From assembly GCA_018873225.1 (NCBI GenBank), contig JAEILZ010000008.1:2232001-2296000 (forward strand): a stretch of DNA of 64,000 nt. The letters are read 5' to 3'. The translations under genes were made by a program, and so were the position numbers. The notes beneath the pieces were generated by a model that was given only the letters and a program-made list of their open reading frames with translations, searched no databases and was not told the DNA's origin. The stretch's first letter is position 1. Every line of letters starts with the position of its first letter. Positions 54,678 to 64,000 of the stretch are shown here, piece by piece. The stretch comes from [Phialemoniopsis] sp. UDSM-2020 (lineage: Eukaryota > Ascomycota > Sordariomycetes > Thyridiales > Thyridiaceae).

Positions 54678-55737
54678 TCAAACGCCGAACAGTGACTTTT
54701 TGCGCTTTTTCGCCGGATTGGCTTGAGCTTCGTCTAGGTCTATGCTGGTGATGACGTTCCCAATCTTGACCTTAACTGTATCCACGCCTACTTTGATACC
54801 GGTGACCGGCTTTCGAAATTCCGAACGCGCAAAGATCTCGGCGGTCTGCGCTTCTAGTGGTTTGGGATCCCCAAAGGACCAGGCGATTGAGATATGAAAG
54901 GCATTCACTTCTTCCTCTTCGCCATCGCGAGAGGCGTACAGACGAGGTTGGCCGTAGGCGGCGACGAGATTATTGGAACGGTTGAGTAAGGTGGACAGTT
55001 CCTTGCGTACTTTCATGCGCAGGACCAGAAAAGATCGATTGGAGTCTGGGCTGCGGTGCCATGCCAGTGAGCTGATATCGAGGCTCAGACTGGACAGTAT
55101 TAGTCGATGGCCCTATCCAACAACTCATTGAAGGTGGCTTACGGCTTTATACGGGCTGCTTTGATACTTTCAACAAGCTCTTTCAGGAAGTCATCTTTTT
55201 CCTGAGTCTTGAGGACAAAGGGACGTGATAGGCTGATATGTAGCGGCAGAGGGGCACCAAGGTCACTGGTTAGGAAAGAATGCTGCATGGCACCACTTGT
55301 GCCTCGGAGCTCTCCTTGTATAGACTCGACGAGTCTTTGTAAAATCTCATGTTCAGGTGGCTTGGGGATCCCTACGGCGATCAAAAGTCAAAACAAGTGT
55401 TCAAATCGCATCAAAATTATCTATCAAGAGGGACAGACCTACACTCAATGTATATGTGACTCGGCCAGTTGCCGGCCACGTGCGGGATCTGCCGGCTCCG
55501 GCCCTGGTGGAGACTCGGGTCGTCGACGGTGCTGGTGCGCACGGTCGAGGCGTAGAGGTCGTGAAACGCGGCGGGAAGCGGCGGGAGCAGGTCCGGACCA
55601 GGGTCCTGGCGATCGCATCGACTGCTAGTTCCCTCTACTTTTCGTTTTACGTCTGCACGAGGTGCGAGAGCGTCCTCGAGGGCTTTCTCTGAATCGCCAT
55701 CCGAGTCCGTGTCCGAGTCGTACTCAACCAGGGGCAT
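54678..55737 (-). CDS. USB1: U6 snRNA 3'-5' phosphodiesterase Usb1
   Basis: Trims the oligo-U tail of U6 snRNA and leaves a blocked end that stabilises it. Three exons on the minus strand: 55737-55443, 55371-55143, 55089-54678; 311 residues. Splicing gives GNWPSHIYIEWIPKPPEHEI and IKPLSLDISSLAWHRSPDSN across the two junctions. The two catalytic H-x-S motifs of the 2H phosphoesterase fold are present: LHISLSRPF (about residue 155) and FHISIAWSFGDP (about residue 240). The N-terminus is acidic and repetitive (VEYDSDTDSDGDSE), the C-terminus is basic (AKKRKK), consistent with a nuclear protein. Confidence 0.94.
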
Positions 55738-56823
55738 CGTTGCTATCGACTCCTCTTTCGGTCACAGTCGCATACGTTTGCATTCAAATTGCCCATCAAC
55801 AATAGGTTACCTCCCCGTGACCAGGCTGACTTGGTCCCTTTCGTAATGGTTCCATGCAGGTACCGCGACTAAGGGAGGCTCGGGCCCACGCGACAGTCGG
55901 GTGGGTAGGTAAAGTCCGTAGTCGGTAGTGTTGAGTCGTGCAGCCGTTCTAGCCTACGCGTACAACAGAAGGCTGAGTCCCAAAATAGTACGGGGGACGC
56001 GACCATGACTCGGCCGACGGCCCAACCACGCTACAGCAAACAATTGGGATCTGGTGTTCGTTGTCATACAGCTGCTGCACTTCTTTCGTTTGTTCCTCTG
56101 GGTGCATGAATGGGGAATGAGCTCATAACGAGATTGGCTTGCTTGGCTAAAGCCTGGACCTGGCTAAAAATCAATCTGGCGCCTGTCCGAGTCGGGAGGG
56201 CCTGCAGAGCATGACGTGTGTTGATATGTGGGGACACGAGCTGCAGAAAAAAAGAGAGAGAAGCGTGAGAAAGAAGGTGTGGCATGGTGGGGAAACTGGG
56301 GTCGCTCTTTTGCCAGTCACTCCAGTTCGTCCAGTCTTTTGCTGCGCCGACGTTGTCGTCAGACCAGACTGGACGAATCAGTTCAGGCAAGACTGGAGTC
56401 GCCCAGAGTCAGGCACCCGAGCCTGCCGCCCTTCACACCTCCAAATCTCTCTTTACGCGGATTAGGCTGGACCGCTAAGAGAAGTCGTCCACACCAGACC
56501 AGACAGCCAAGAAGGGGAGAGAATACATCTATGTAGTAGCTGCTGCTGCATGCACATGACCTAATAGCCCTTCCCACAATCCTCGACTCGTTCAGCTTCC
56601 ATCCGTTGTTCTCTTTCTTTCAAATTACATCCAAGAGACCTGTTTGTCTTCGATTGCAATTCGAGGGACTCAATTCGGCTCTGAGCAACAAGATTTGACA
56701 GAATTGTGCCACCGTCGCACACGCTATCGAATTTCTCGAAAGGTGCTCTTCCTTGTCGCAACACGCCCGCCAAAGCCACATTCTTCAATAGCGACTGGAC
56801 TACTGCCCTATTACATCACAGCC
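55738..56823. other. intergenic: divergent promoters USB1 / PAL1
   Basis: 1.1 kb; ORFs on both strands are short and unconvincing. Probably the PAL1 5' leader reaches back to about 56550. Confidence 0.5.
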
Positions 56824-58753
56824 ATGGCCAACGACAAAGAAGACAAGCAATGGGTGAGTAAAAGGCTTTTTATCGCGTTGCGCATTGATTGTCTTTTAAT
56901 TGGCTTGCTTTATCAACATTGTATTTCCTGCTTTTCGACTCTGCGCAACAAGAAAATGCACAAAAGTATGTGTTATTTCGGACTTTGTGGCAACCTACCG
57001 CCCAAAAGGATGCGGGAAGTCTTTGCAAACCTGTCCGACCGGGTCGATCAGCGGGTATGCTTCCCAGTGATCGATCGCACCCTTCCAAACTACGGCAAGG
57101 AAAAGCAAGCGTCCACACAGGGCTCTGCCGGCATGCATGGGACCCTGCCATGGTCTTACTACCGTGCATCCGGCCCCGTATTAAGCTTGCGCCATCAAAT
57201 ACTGGAGCTCTTGCGTCACCTCTACATTCTTGGAGCCGCAATAACGTCCCAAGCTTGGCACTCCAACAAGCCTCGAGACTTGCTTCTATCTTGTAATTCT
57301 CTTGATGATTGTTCAAGTCATCTTTTACATCTAAATCAAGCTCATCTTTGCTAATACATCAACGTCTCTTTTCCACCATAACAGGCGAAGAAGTATCTCC
57401 TCGATCCTTTTACAGAACCGGAGCCGTCAGAAGAAACCGGCCCAGGAACTTCCTTTTACAATCCGCAACGGTCGCTTTCTGTGAGAAGCAAACCATCCAC
57501 GAGCGGCCATAGCAGACATAGCAGCTATCCCACACCACCGCACTCGGCCAATTCACCTCACGACAGCTTTCATCCTTCCAACCCCTTCTCGGGATCATCT
57601 CGCGCCTCTTCCTCGCACGACAAGAGCGATTGGGCACCTGCAGGAACCATCTTAGGCAGGAGCAGCAGCATCAACAGCCGCAATTCGGGCTACAATCCTC
57701 GCTCTCCAACTTACCAATCTCAGAGAGAAAGCTCAGAGTTTGGACGAAGCAAGACTGTGAGATACCCTCCGCAGACTCACTACACGCAAGCCTCGAGCAG
57801 CAAGGATCCTGGACTCCACCGAAGCACCAGCGCGGCTTCCGGAGGTATTCAGAGGCGCGGATCGCTCAACCAACGATACCCGGGCGATATGTCTCACAAG
57901 CCACTCGATATGCTTAAGCACGATCACCGGTCGGCAGATCGCAAGCATCGCCGCCAGAAGTCGAAGAATCCGCCGGTCGACACTATCGATGCGCTCGACA
58001 AGTCTTTTGGTGGCAGCTACCACCACTCTGGGCCCTACGATGCCACCCTTGCTGCGAGTAACATCAACAAGAAGTACTCGCCGTTGGAAGCAGTCAAGGA
58101 CACCAACATGGAGGCCATCAAAGCCACGCCACAAGCATACATCAACGACTCCTTGGTAAAGCACGTTCCGCTCCAGGGCACTGCCACTGTCCCACCGGGC
58201 GAACAGGATATGGGTGGTCGATTCATGGACTACCAAGAAGGAGCCGATTTGATGCGAGAACCGACAGCTGGAGGTGGTGCATACAAGCGCTGGGACTTTG
58301 TCGTAAGCAGTTTAACGATCTCAACCCTGAAACCCATCAGTAAGCTAACCGCCATGGCCCCCTTAGTCTTATCTCCCCGATGATTACAAGGGAAAGGGCG
58401 AGCCTTCGTTTACCTATGAGCGTGATCTGAAGCAGAAGCAGGCGCAGATGCACAGACACACTCGCTCGCAGGGCAACGGGCCCATGGAGTACGAGATGCA
58501 GCCCACTAGCCACAGAAGAACGCAGGGCAAGAACGGCGAGTACACTGTCCGACAGCGCAGCGTCAGTGCCGCCGCAGACGGTGCCGGCTCAAGCTCCCGC
58601 CCTGACGGCCACATGAGCCGCACGTCGCCCAATGCTTTCTCGACCAACAACGACATCCAGCGCCATAACAGCACTGGCAAGCGGCTAAGTGACGGGCTGA
58701 AGCGCCGTTTCGGCAGCATGCGACGCAAGAAGGGTATCGAACAAGAAGTGTAG
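56824..58753 (+). CDS. PAL1: Pal1-type cell morphology / endocytosis protein
   Basis: Pal1 family members act at the cell cortex and in early endocytic sites and control cell shape in fission yeast. Three exons: 56824-56853, 57385-58302, 58367-58753; 444 residues. Exon 1 encodes only MANDKEDKQW and joins to AKKYLLDPFTEPEPSEETGP, giving the conserved DPF-type start. The family core lies at about residues 190-240: NPPVDTIDALDKSFGG, then YHHSGPYDATLAASNINKKY and SPLEAVKDTN. The rest is Ser/Arg/His-rich and disordered, with a basic end (RLSDGLKRRFGSMRRKKG). DPF and NPF-like peptides (HPSNPFSG) fit binding to EH/AP2-type endocytic adaptors. Intron 1 is 531 nt, far longer than the others here. Confidence 0.93.
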
Positions 58754-59590
58754 ACGGGATGTCGACTTTTTCTCGATTATGTCGCCAATCGGGCCGGCCC
58801 GACTGTTTGTATGATAGAGCGCCAGAGCGGATGGGTGGTAGGGTACATACACTCAACCCTCTGGATCCGAGGTTTTTTTTTTTTCTGTTTCCATTTTTGC
58901 GGTATATGGGAGTCTGAACGCACTGGTATATTCAAATGGTATGTTATGAGCACATGGATAGAATATTTGGGATCATCAATGGACTGTCAAATTTGAGCTT
59001 TTATTTCGTGCCCTGCAATTTGCCTGCGCCGGGGTGGTGAATATCTAACGGTCGTAGGTTGCTGTCTTCCGCCGGGGTGCTCTGTACGCGGGCCATCACA
59101 CAGCAGGAAAATATACTATGTCGCCCGGGCAACATCCGGGGGGGGCAGTTCGATACCCGGTTTCTTCCACAATGGCCATTGTGGTTTTTTTGACTTTTAT
59201 CTTTTCTGTTCACCCCTAATAATTTGCCTGACAGGATATCACTCTTCGCTCTACGATCCCCTTCAACAGGTTGTAGGTTGGCTCCACCCTAGCTGCCGGA
59301 TCGGCGCTGCGGTTAACCCCACATTTCCCGCATATCCACCCGGGCGTCATCACGCCTTCCATTACTCAACTCTACGTCCTTTGATCCTCTCCAGAGTGTA
59401 CTGAGCCGATCGCGTATCGCGTGCAGACTTGAATGACAGCACCTGCGAGGCATACCTGGCATAGCTTAGGGCCTCGGTCTGACGAGTCAGGACAGCTCGG
59501 AAAGGGCTTCCTCGCCGTAAGCTGAAGCTCCTCCTTCTTTCAATGCGGCGGCAGCATTTGGCAAGATACTCGACGACTAGTCAGTAAGCT
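58754..59590. other. intergenic with palindrome and T-run
   Basis: 837 bp. It contains an 18-bp perfect palindrome followed by seven T (59167-59191), listed below. No coding gene seen. Confidence 0.5.
59148..59191 (+). other. B-box-like motif plus palindrome and T-run (possible Pol III relic)
   Basis: GTTCGATACC (59148-59157) fits the Pol III B-box pattern GWTCRAnnC. The perfect palindrome CCACAATGGCCATTGTGG (59167-59184) is followed by TTTTTTT, a valid Pol III terminator. I found no complete tRNA fold or clear A box, so this may be a decayed tRNA-like or SINE-like unit, or chance. Confidence 0.25.
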
Positions 59591-60682
59591 ATGATAGATC
59601 CGTGCCGCCTGCGATTCAGTCCGCCAGTCTGGCCTGCCCCGTATAGCATCCTCGCTTCGCGCGACATGGGCATGGACGTCCGCCACGGAGCTGGCCCTGG
59701 GCCGCCGGACTCGTTTGATCGGTTTTTCGACCTGCCCCAGGAGCTGCAAGAGCACATCCTCAGCTTGCTCGTGCCTCAGGGCAGGTCTATCCTCATAGGG
59801 CCCCTCTTGTCAGACTCCCTCCACAGCCCGCTGTCTCTCGAGTTCTCTTATGTCGCGCCCTGGCATCGACCGGCGGTTCCTTTCAACCGGGGGCCACTCG
59901 ACGTGAACCCGGGGCCCGGCGTCCGCGCACAGTGCAGGCAGCTAGCGTATCGCGACATCCCGAGCGCATATCCGCGCCCGATCTACGAGCCGGAGGTAGC
60001 GCCGCCGCGGGACCTGTGCCTTGCGCACCCGCTGCTCGGCGCGCTTGCGAGGAGGATGTACTGGGCACGGAACGAGTTCCACCTTAACTTATTGAAGGTG
60101 GCGGATTATAACGCCCCTCGAGGTAACGGCAACGAACATACGCGCGGTGGGAGGAGGGAAGATGAGGAGGCTGTCTCGCGCGACACGCGCAAGGCGGAGA
60201 TGCCGCTTACATTTCTATCGCTGATGAGTGAAGAGGGTCGTGAGATGGACCCGGTCCGGCGGGTGGTTGTCTACGTGCGTCGACTGGACATGCGGCTGTG
60301 GGCTGGCGGTTTATGTGCGGCGCTTGAGGGGATGGTGCTCCGGGGCGGGCTTCGCAGTGTGGAGATCCGGCTTTTGGCTGGCGGCGCGGGAGGGGAGCCT
60401 CTCGCCGAGTTGGTACGTCTTTTGTCGGACCCGGACCTCGAGTCGGGGAGCCTGCAGGTGTTTAGGTCCAAGCACAAGGCGTTTTGGTGCCAGTTCCACG
60501 GGGAGATACTGGAAGAAGAGACGGGCAGGCGGAGGTGTGGGTCCGGGGATGGGGTGGACGATGGGATGGACGACTTTGACGAGTGGTTGAAGATCGACGT
60601 CAAGGCTCTCGTGCGGGAGTATGGGGCTGAAGAGGGCGAGGGCAAGATTGTGAGGGTCGGGGAGAGGTTTGCTGGGTACTAG
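59591..60682 (+). CDS. F-box-like hypothetical protein
   Basis: Single exon, 363 residues. Residues about 43-60 (FFDLPQELQEHILSLLVPQG) match the start of an F-box (L-P-x-E-L-x-x-x-I), which in other proteins binds Skp1 in SCF ubiquitin ligases. Downstream there are no clear leucine-rich repeats or WD units; the body contains RRVVVYVRRLDMRLWAGGL and an acidic C-terminal region (DDGMDDFDEWLKIDVK). Base composition is GC-rich like the other genes. Could be a fungal-specific F-box protein; target unknown. An ATG at residue 26 or 28 would still keep the motif. Confidence 0.75.
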   Translation: MIDPCRLRFSPPVWPAPYSILASRDMGMDVRHGAGPGPPDSFDRFFDLPQELQEHILSLLVPQGRSILIGPLLSDSLHSPLSLEFSYVAPWHRPAVPFNRGPLDVNPGPGVRAQCRQLAYRDIPSAYPRPIYEPEVAPPRDLCLAHPLLGALARRMYWARNEFHLNLLKVADYNAPRGNGNEHTRGGRREDEEAVSRDTRKAEMPLTFLSLMSEEGREMDPVRRVVVYVRRLDMRLWAGGLCAALEGMVLRGGLRSVEIRLLAGGAGGEPLAELVRLLSDPDLESGSLQVFRSKHKAFWCQFHGEILEEETGRRRCGSGDGVDDGMDDFDEWLKIDVKALVREYGAEEGEGKIVRVGERFAGY

Positions 60683-62463
60683 CATCATCTCACGGGCTGG
60701 TCATGATTGGCGACCGGATGCATCGCGAGACAGGTGGTGTGTGGCCATACGCACATCGTCAGCGGCTGAGTGCAGTGTGTAACCACCATCTTGTCGCGCA
60801 TATACCGTCCTCTGTATGGAAAGTGCACTGATAAGACGAGGGAAACGAGTGGAAGCCCTCGCTTGTCTACGCGGATGTCTCGAAACAGCCGTCCCGAGGG
60901 TACGACGCCAGATAGGGAGCTTCAGTCTCGAAGTACTTATTTTCGCGATGTCAACATCCCTTCTGTGTGCTTATAGAACAACACGGGGGTATGATGACAA
61001 CGAGCAGTGTTATTTGGAAACCAAGTACCTTGAAGTACATCCGGAGCTGCCCCGGGAACCCTCGGCGTTTAGTTTTTGAAGAGGCCAGACGCAGTTTGTT
61101 GCCCTGTAGATTTACATAATGACTTACGAAATTCCAATCAGACCTGGATCCGTTTCAAGAGTCTGAAAATTTCTAAATTGCACTGACTTACCTAATAGGT
61201 GGTGTCTTTTTATCAGGAAGGTCTCGCCTTAACCTACTCGCGTTACAAATACGCCGGTCCGGGAGTGACTAACACCAGCGGTGAGGCTCTCTTCTCTCCA
61301 TTTCTGTGTCAAAGTCTGGACACACAAAGATATTGAAGAGAAACAAGAATGTACACAATAGACGTAAGTGGCATGTCCAGCCGTTCACCAAATCACCTCC
61401 CACCCTATTATCACATGCCGGTATAAGCGCAGCAGAATGGCGACCCCCAAACACAGGATGCAGACGAATGGGGTCCCCGCCCCGCCGCCATCGTGAAATG
61501 TCAGAAGCGCCACAATCAGATTCGTCGATAACGGGGCCCTCAATGCAAGGAATCACTGTAAATAAGATTTCTTGAAAAATTCTGTGCAGTCACCAGCGCA
61601 AGCCACATGCAAGACGCAGCTCTAGAAGCCCGGGCGAAGTGGGCTGGAAAATCCACAGCGTAGCGAGATCCATTGGAAGCGAGAAGGGCCCAGGAAGGGA
61701 AAAAGTCCACACAAAAAAGAAAAAACGCATGTTCCTGCATCAAAAGTTGTACACATCTGTCTTGGCCCACTGATAGCCGTACGGCGCCGGGGCAAAAGAG
61801 TGCGTGACAAGATGACTGACACAGGCACAGAGAGGGTAGTCGGGCTACGGCGGATGCTCCGGGGTTGCTTGGCTCCCCCAAATCCCCAAGTCAAGTCAGT
61901 CCATCCACACTTCTCCCTCCCGCTGATTCATTTTCCGGGGCAGGCAACGCGTCGCCCCGACCGGGTTGCCCTTGTGTTTAGCTGTTATTCGTCTTCTTGG
62001 GTAATTCATGCGTGACCAGTAAAGGATTTCATCTTTTTTAGCTCTTTTGCATTCCAGATCGAATGCTATTATGTATCATCAGGTATCTTTGCTATTTCAA
62101 AAGCAGCTCGTCATATTTTCCAGCTAGTTTCTTACTTCGCTGATCAATATACCTGATTTGCTCCCTAGTTGTGTCTGGTGTATCCTTTCACCCGCGGCAC
62201 AAAGGAAAAAGATAATAGAGTTGGCCCAAGGAGAGATCCTCGCCCAATCAGCCAATGCCGCCATTTCTTTTTTAGGTTGTCCCATCCTTGTTTTGGTAAA
62301 GTCATTCATGTCGTAAGTGTGCCACACACGATAAGACAGGTAAGTTGTTGAAGCCCTTTTGTAAATCCCATTCATTAAATGAAAAAAGAGAAAATGATGA
62401 AACACCGTAAAATGATCATTCCCATAAAAAGTCGCCAGTAGTAAAGTGAAAAGTCGTCAGCTT
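60683..62463. other. 1.8-kb intergenic region
   Basis: ORFs of up to 113 codons on either strand lack motifs. Composition is mixed and mostly AT-rich right of 61990. No gene supported. Confidence 0.5.
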
Positions 62464-62778
62464 CTACTCGACTGCCATCTCGTGCCAGTCCTCCTTGTGC
62501 TCATCCGGATGCTCACCCCAGTGAACGGGGCCCAGCTTGAGCACACGGCGGGCGCCGCTCTTGCCGTCGCTGCTGATGCTGGAGCTCCGTCGCTTGGTAG
62601 GTTCGGCTTTCGGGATGGCCTCGGTGACAGTGGTAGCTGTCTCCACTGGCGGCATCTTGACTGAGGGCGCCTTCTGGGTCTGGGGGTAAGAGGCCGAGGT
62701 GGCCGGGGCGAGCGAGAGAAACTCTGTGAGAGGGCGACGCTCGAGTGACCTCAGAGTAGGGGCGGCTGAAGAAGACAT
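62464..62778 (-). CDS. Small conserved fungal protein, function unknown
   Basis: Single exon, 104 residues. The N-terminal half is Ser/Pro/Thr-rich and disordered; a basic Ser stretch (KRRSSSISSDGKSGARR) looks like a phosphorylation target. The C-terminal end, RRVLKLGPVHWGEHPDEHKE followed by DWHEMAVE, is the part that looks constrained and resembles the ends of small stress- or nutrient-induced ascomycete proteins, but I cannot name it with certainty. No signal peptide or membrane segment. The 5' region (62780-62940) is AG/TG-rich and may be a long leader. Confidence 0.7.
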   Translation of the reverse strand: MSSSAAPTLRSLERRPLTEFLSLAPATSASYPQTQKAPSVKMPPVETATTVTEAIPKAEPTKRRSSSISSDGKSGARRVLKLGPVHWGEHPDEHKEDWHEMAVE

Positions 62779-64000
62779 GATGACGAAAAGGTAGTGAGAG
62801 TTGGTGCGTGTGATAAGGACGGGAGAGGGCTGGTATCTTGGAAGCGAGGCTTCCTCGAGGTGTTGTTCTTGATAGTGATAGTGTTGACGATCAGGGAGAG
62901 CACTTCTTCTGAGATACAGGACGTAATAATGGGCTTGTTGTGAGCTTGAATGATAAGAAAGTCAAAGAGGGAGACAAGATGGAAGCTCGGGAGGGATGGT
63001 TTCTCTTATATGCCCAATCCCGCCATGTCTACCTACCTAGAGGATCAAATGCAAAAGGCGCTTATCACAATGGGATACGATGGAGGACTAAAGGGAAAAG
63101 ATACAAGTCGATACTTGACCCGAGGAGGAAGTGCCAGGGGCCCTGACCCCGTGAAGCGACAGGGCAGTGTCAGTACAAGCTGCTAGCGGGGCTGTGTCTC
63201 ATGATTTGACTCGCTCCATATTTGCGAGCTTGTACTTTGTCGACACACCCCCCTTTTTGGTGGAGGAAAGGAAGCATATGATAGATGGCGCCATGGACCA
63301 CACGTGCGGTTTTGATTGGCGACTTGCAGGCAGGTCTAGCTGACAAAATCAAATGACACGAGGCCGCCGTTACCCGCGCTGCCCGCATTCGCCGTGGGAG
63401 GGAGAAAAATGGCAGCGAAAAGACAGAAAAAATCGGATGTCAAAACCATCTGCTTCAAGCGTCCCAAAGGGCAACCTCACGATCTAGTGATGTCAGTAGG
63501 GCGATTAGGACACGGGTTCTGATATCCAGGTGTGTGGAGCTTCGAGGCGGCTGCGTCTCGCAGTCTCGGCTTGTCAGCCCAAGGAGGTCTGTTTTTGACA
63601 AAGTCTCGAACCATTTCCGGCCTTGATTGGCCACCGTGGGAGACTAAAGAGAATTCTTCGGGAACTTTCGTGACGGTAAAGTTGCAACCCCAGAACTACA
63701 GGGGCGATCAGGCACCTGGCTGACCTGGATTTTGCGGGGTGTGGGGACGGACATCGTCTCTTCCCATGCCGTGCTCGGCATGGTGCATGGCGAGAACGCG
63801 CTTCCCTGGTACATTGGCCGAATCTAGCCGTCCTGGGCCATTGAGCATTTGCACATGTCTCTTCTCGATGGACTCGAAGGGACGCATCGGGGAAATGGCG
63901 GTTTTCGAGCTCGTGTCAGCCGACCCGGAGCTCCTGAACATCCCCGGCCCAGTCTAGGCATTGCCTGCATTTTCCGAGTACTCGTAACCTTGTCAGCGGA
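62779..64000. other. intergenic to right edge
   Basis: Promoter side of the small conserved protein gene, then 1 kb with no supported gene. Short ORFs near 62950-63186 and 63708-63957 have no recognisable features. Confidence 0.5.

Noticed and set aside
62950..63186. 78-codon plus-strand ORF upstream of the small conserved gene
   Set aside because: No family resemblance and an uncertain start; lies in a probable promoter region.

Overview
The window is nuclear DNA of a filamentous ascomycete (Pezizomycotina, most likely a Sordariomycete). The evidence is short spliceosomal introns of about 50-190 nt with GTRNGT donors, CTAAC-type branch points and YAG acceptors, GC-rich third codon positions, and full sets of fungal proteins (homoisocitrate dehydrogenase, Ssb-type HSP70, ERMES subunit Mdm12, Rsc4, Pal1). 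I cannot name the species. About 24 protein-coding genes are supported, and many are spliced models that I rebuilt exon by exon. I could not identify any tRNA, rRNA or CRISPR array.

Layout. 0-11 kb: the C-terminal end of a GPI-type aspartic protease (cut by the left edge), mitochondrial EF-G (MEF1), an AT-rich stretch with one doubtful gene remnant, a flavodoxin-like quinone reductase and LYS12. 11-25 kb: a large disordered protein, an MFS transporter, an FAD monooxygenase, YAE1, a Zn2Cys6-ankyrin fusion protein, a small one-span membrane protein and a secreted-type amidase. 25-36 kb: a PPxY membrane protein, a proline-rich conserved protein, mitoribosomal protein uS8m, a metallophosphoesterase and an alpha/beta hydrolase. 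36-50 kb: a housekeeping block of NOC2, VPS28, MDM12, the ribosome-bound HSP70 SSB and the tandem-bromodomain subunit RSC4. 50-64 kb: CKS1, ERO1, USB1, PAL1, an F-box-like protein and a small conserved protein. There is no single pathway. The genes cover mitochondrial translation and morphology, lysine synthesis, Fe-S assembly, ribosome biogenesis and co-translational folding, chromatin remodelling, cell-cycle control, oxidative protein folding, endosomal sorting and cell shape.

The most interesting signals lie outside the ordinary gene list. (1) The flavodoxin-like reductase ends at a UGA followed by C, and the same frame stays open for 62 more codons to a C-terminal CVVQ (CaaX-like) motif. 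This suggests stop-codon readthrough or alternative splicing to make a lipid-anchored isoform. (2) Two inverted repeat copies, at 36.5 and 41.9 kb, each carry a fragment of about 32 bp nearly identical to exon 5 of the nearby SSB gene, which looks like gene-fragment capture. (3) A perfect 42-bp-arm foldback element flanked by TA, with several isolated copies of its terminus, points to a MITE family. (4) ERO1 intron 1 contains an alternative start codon and a second complete signal peptide in frame with exon 2. (5) One gene fuses a Zn2Cys6 cluster to ankyrin repeats.
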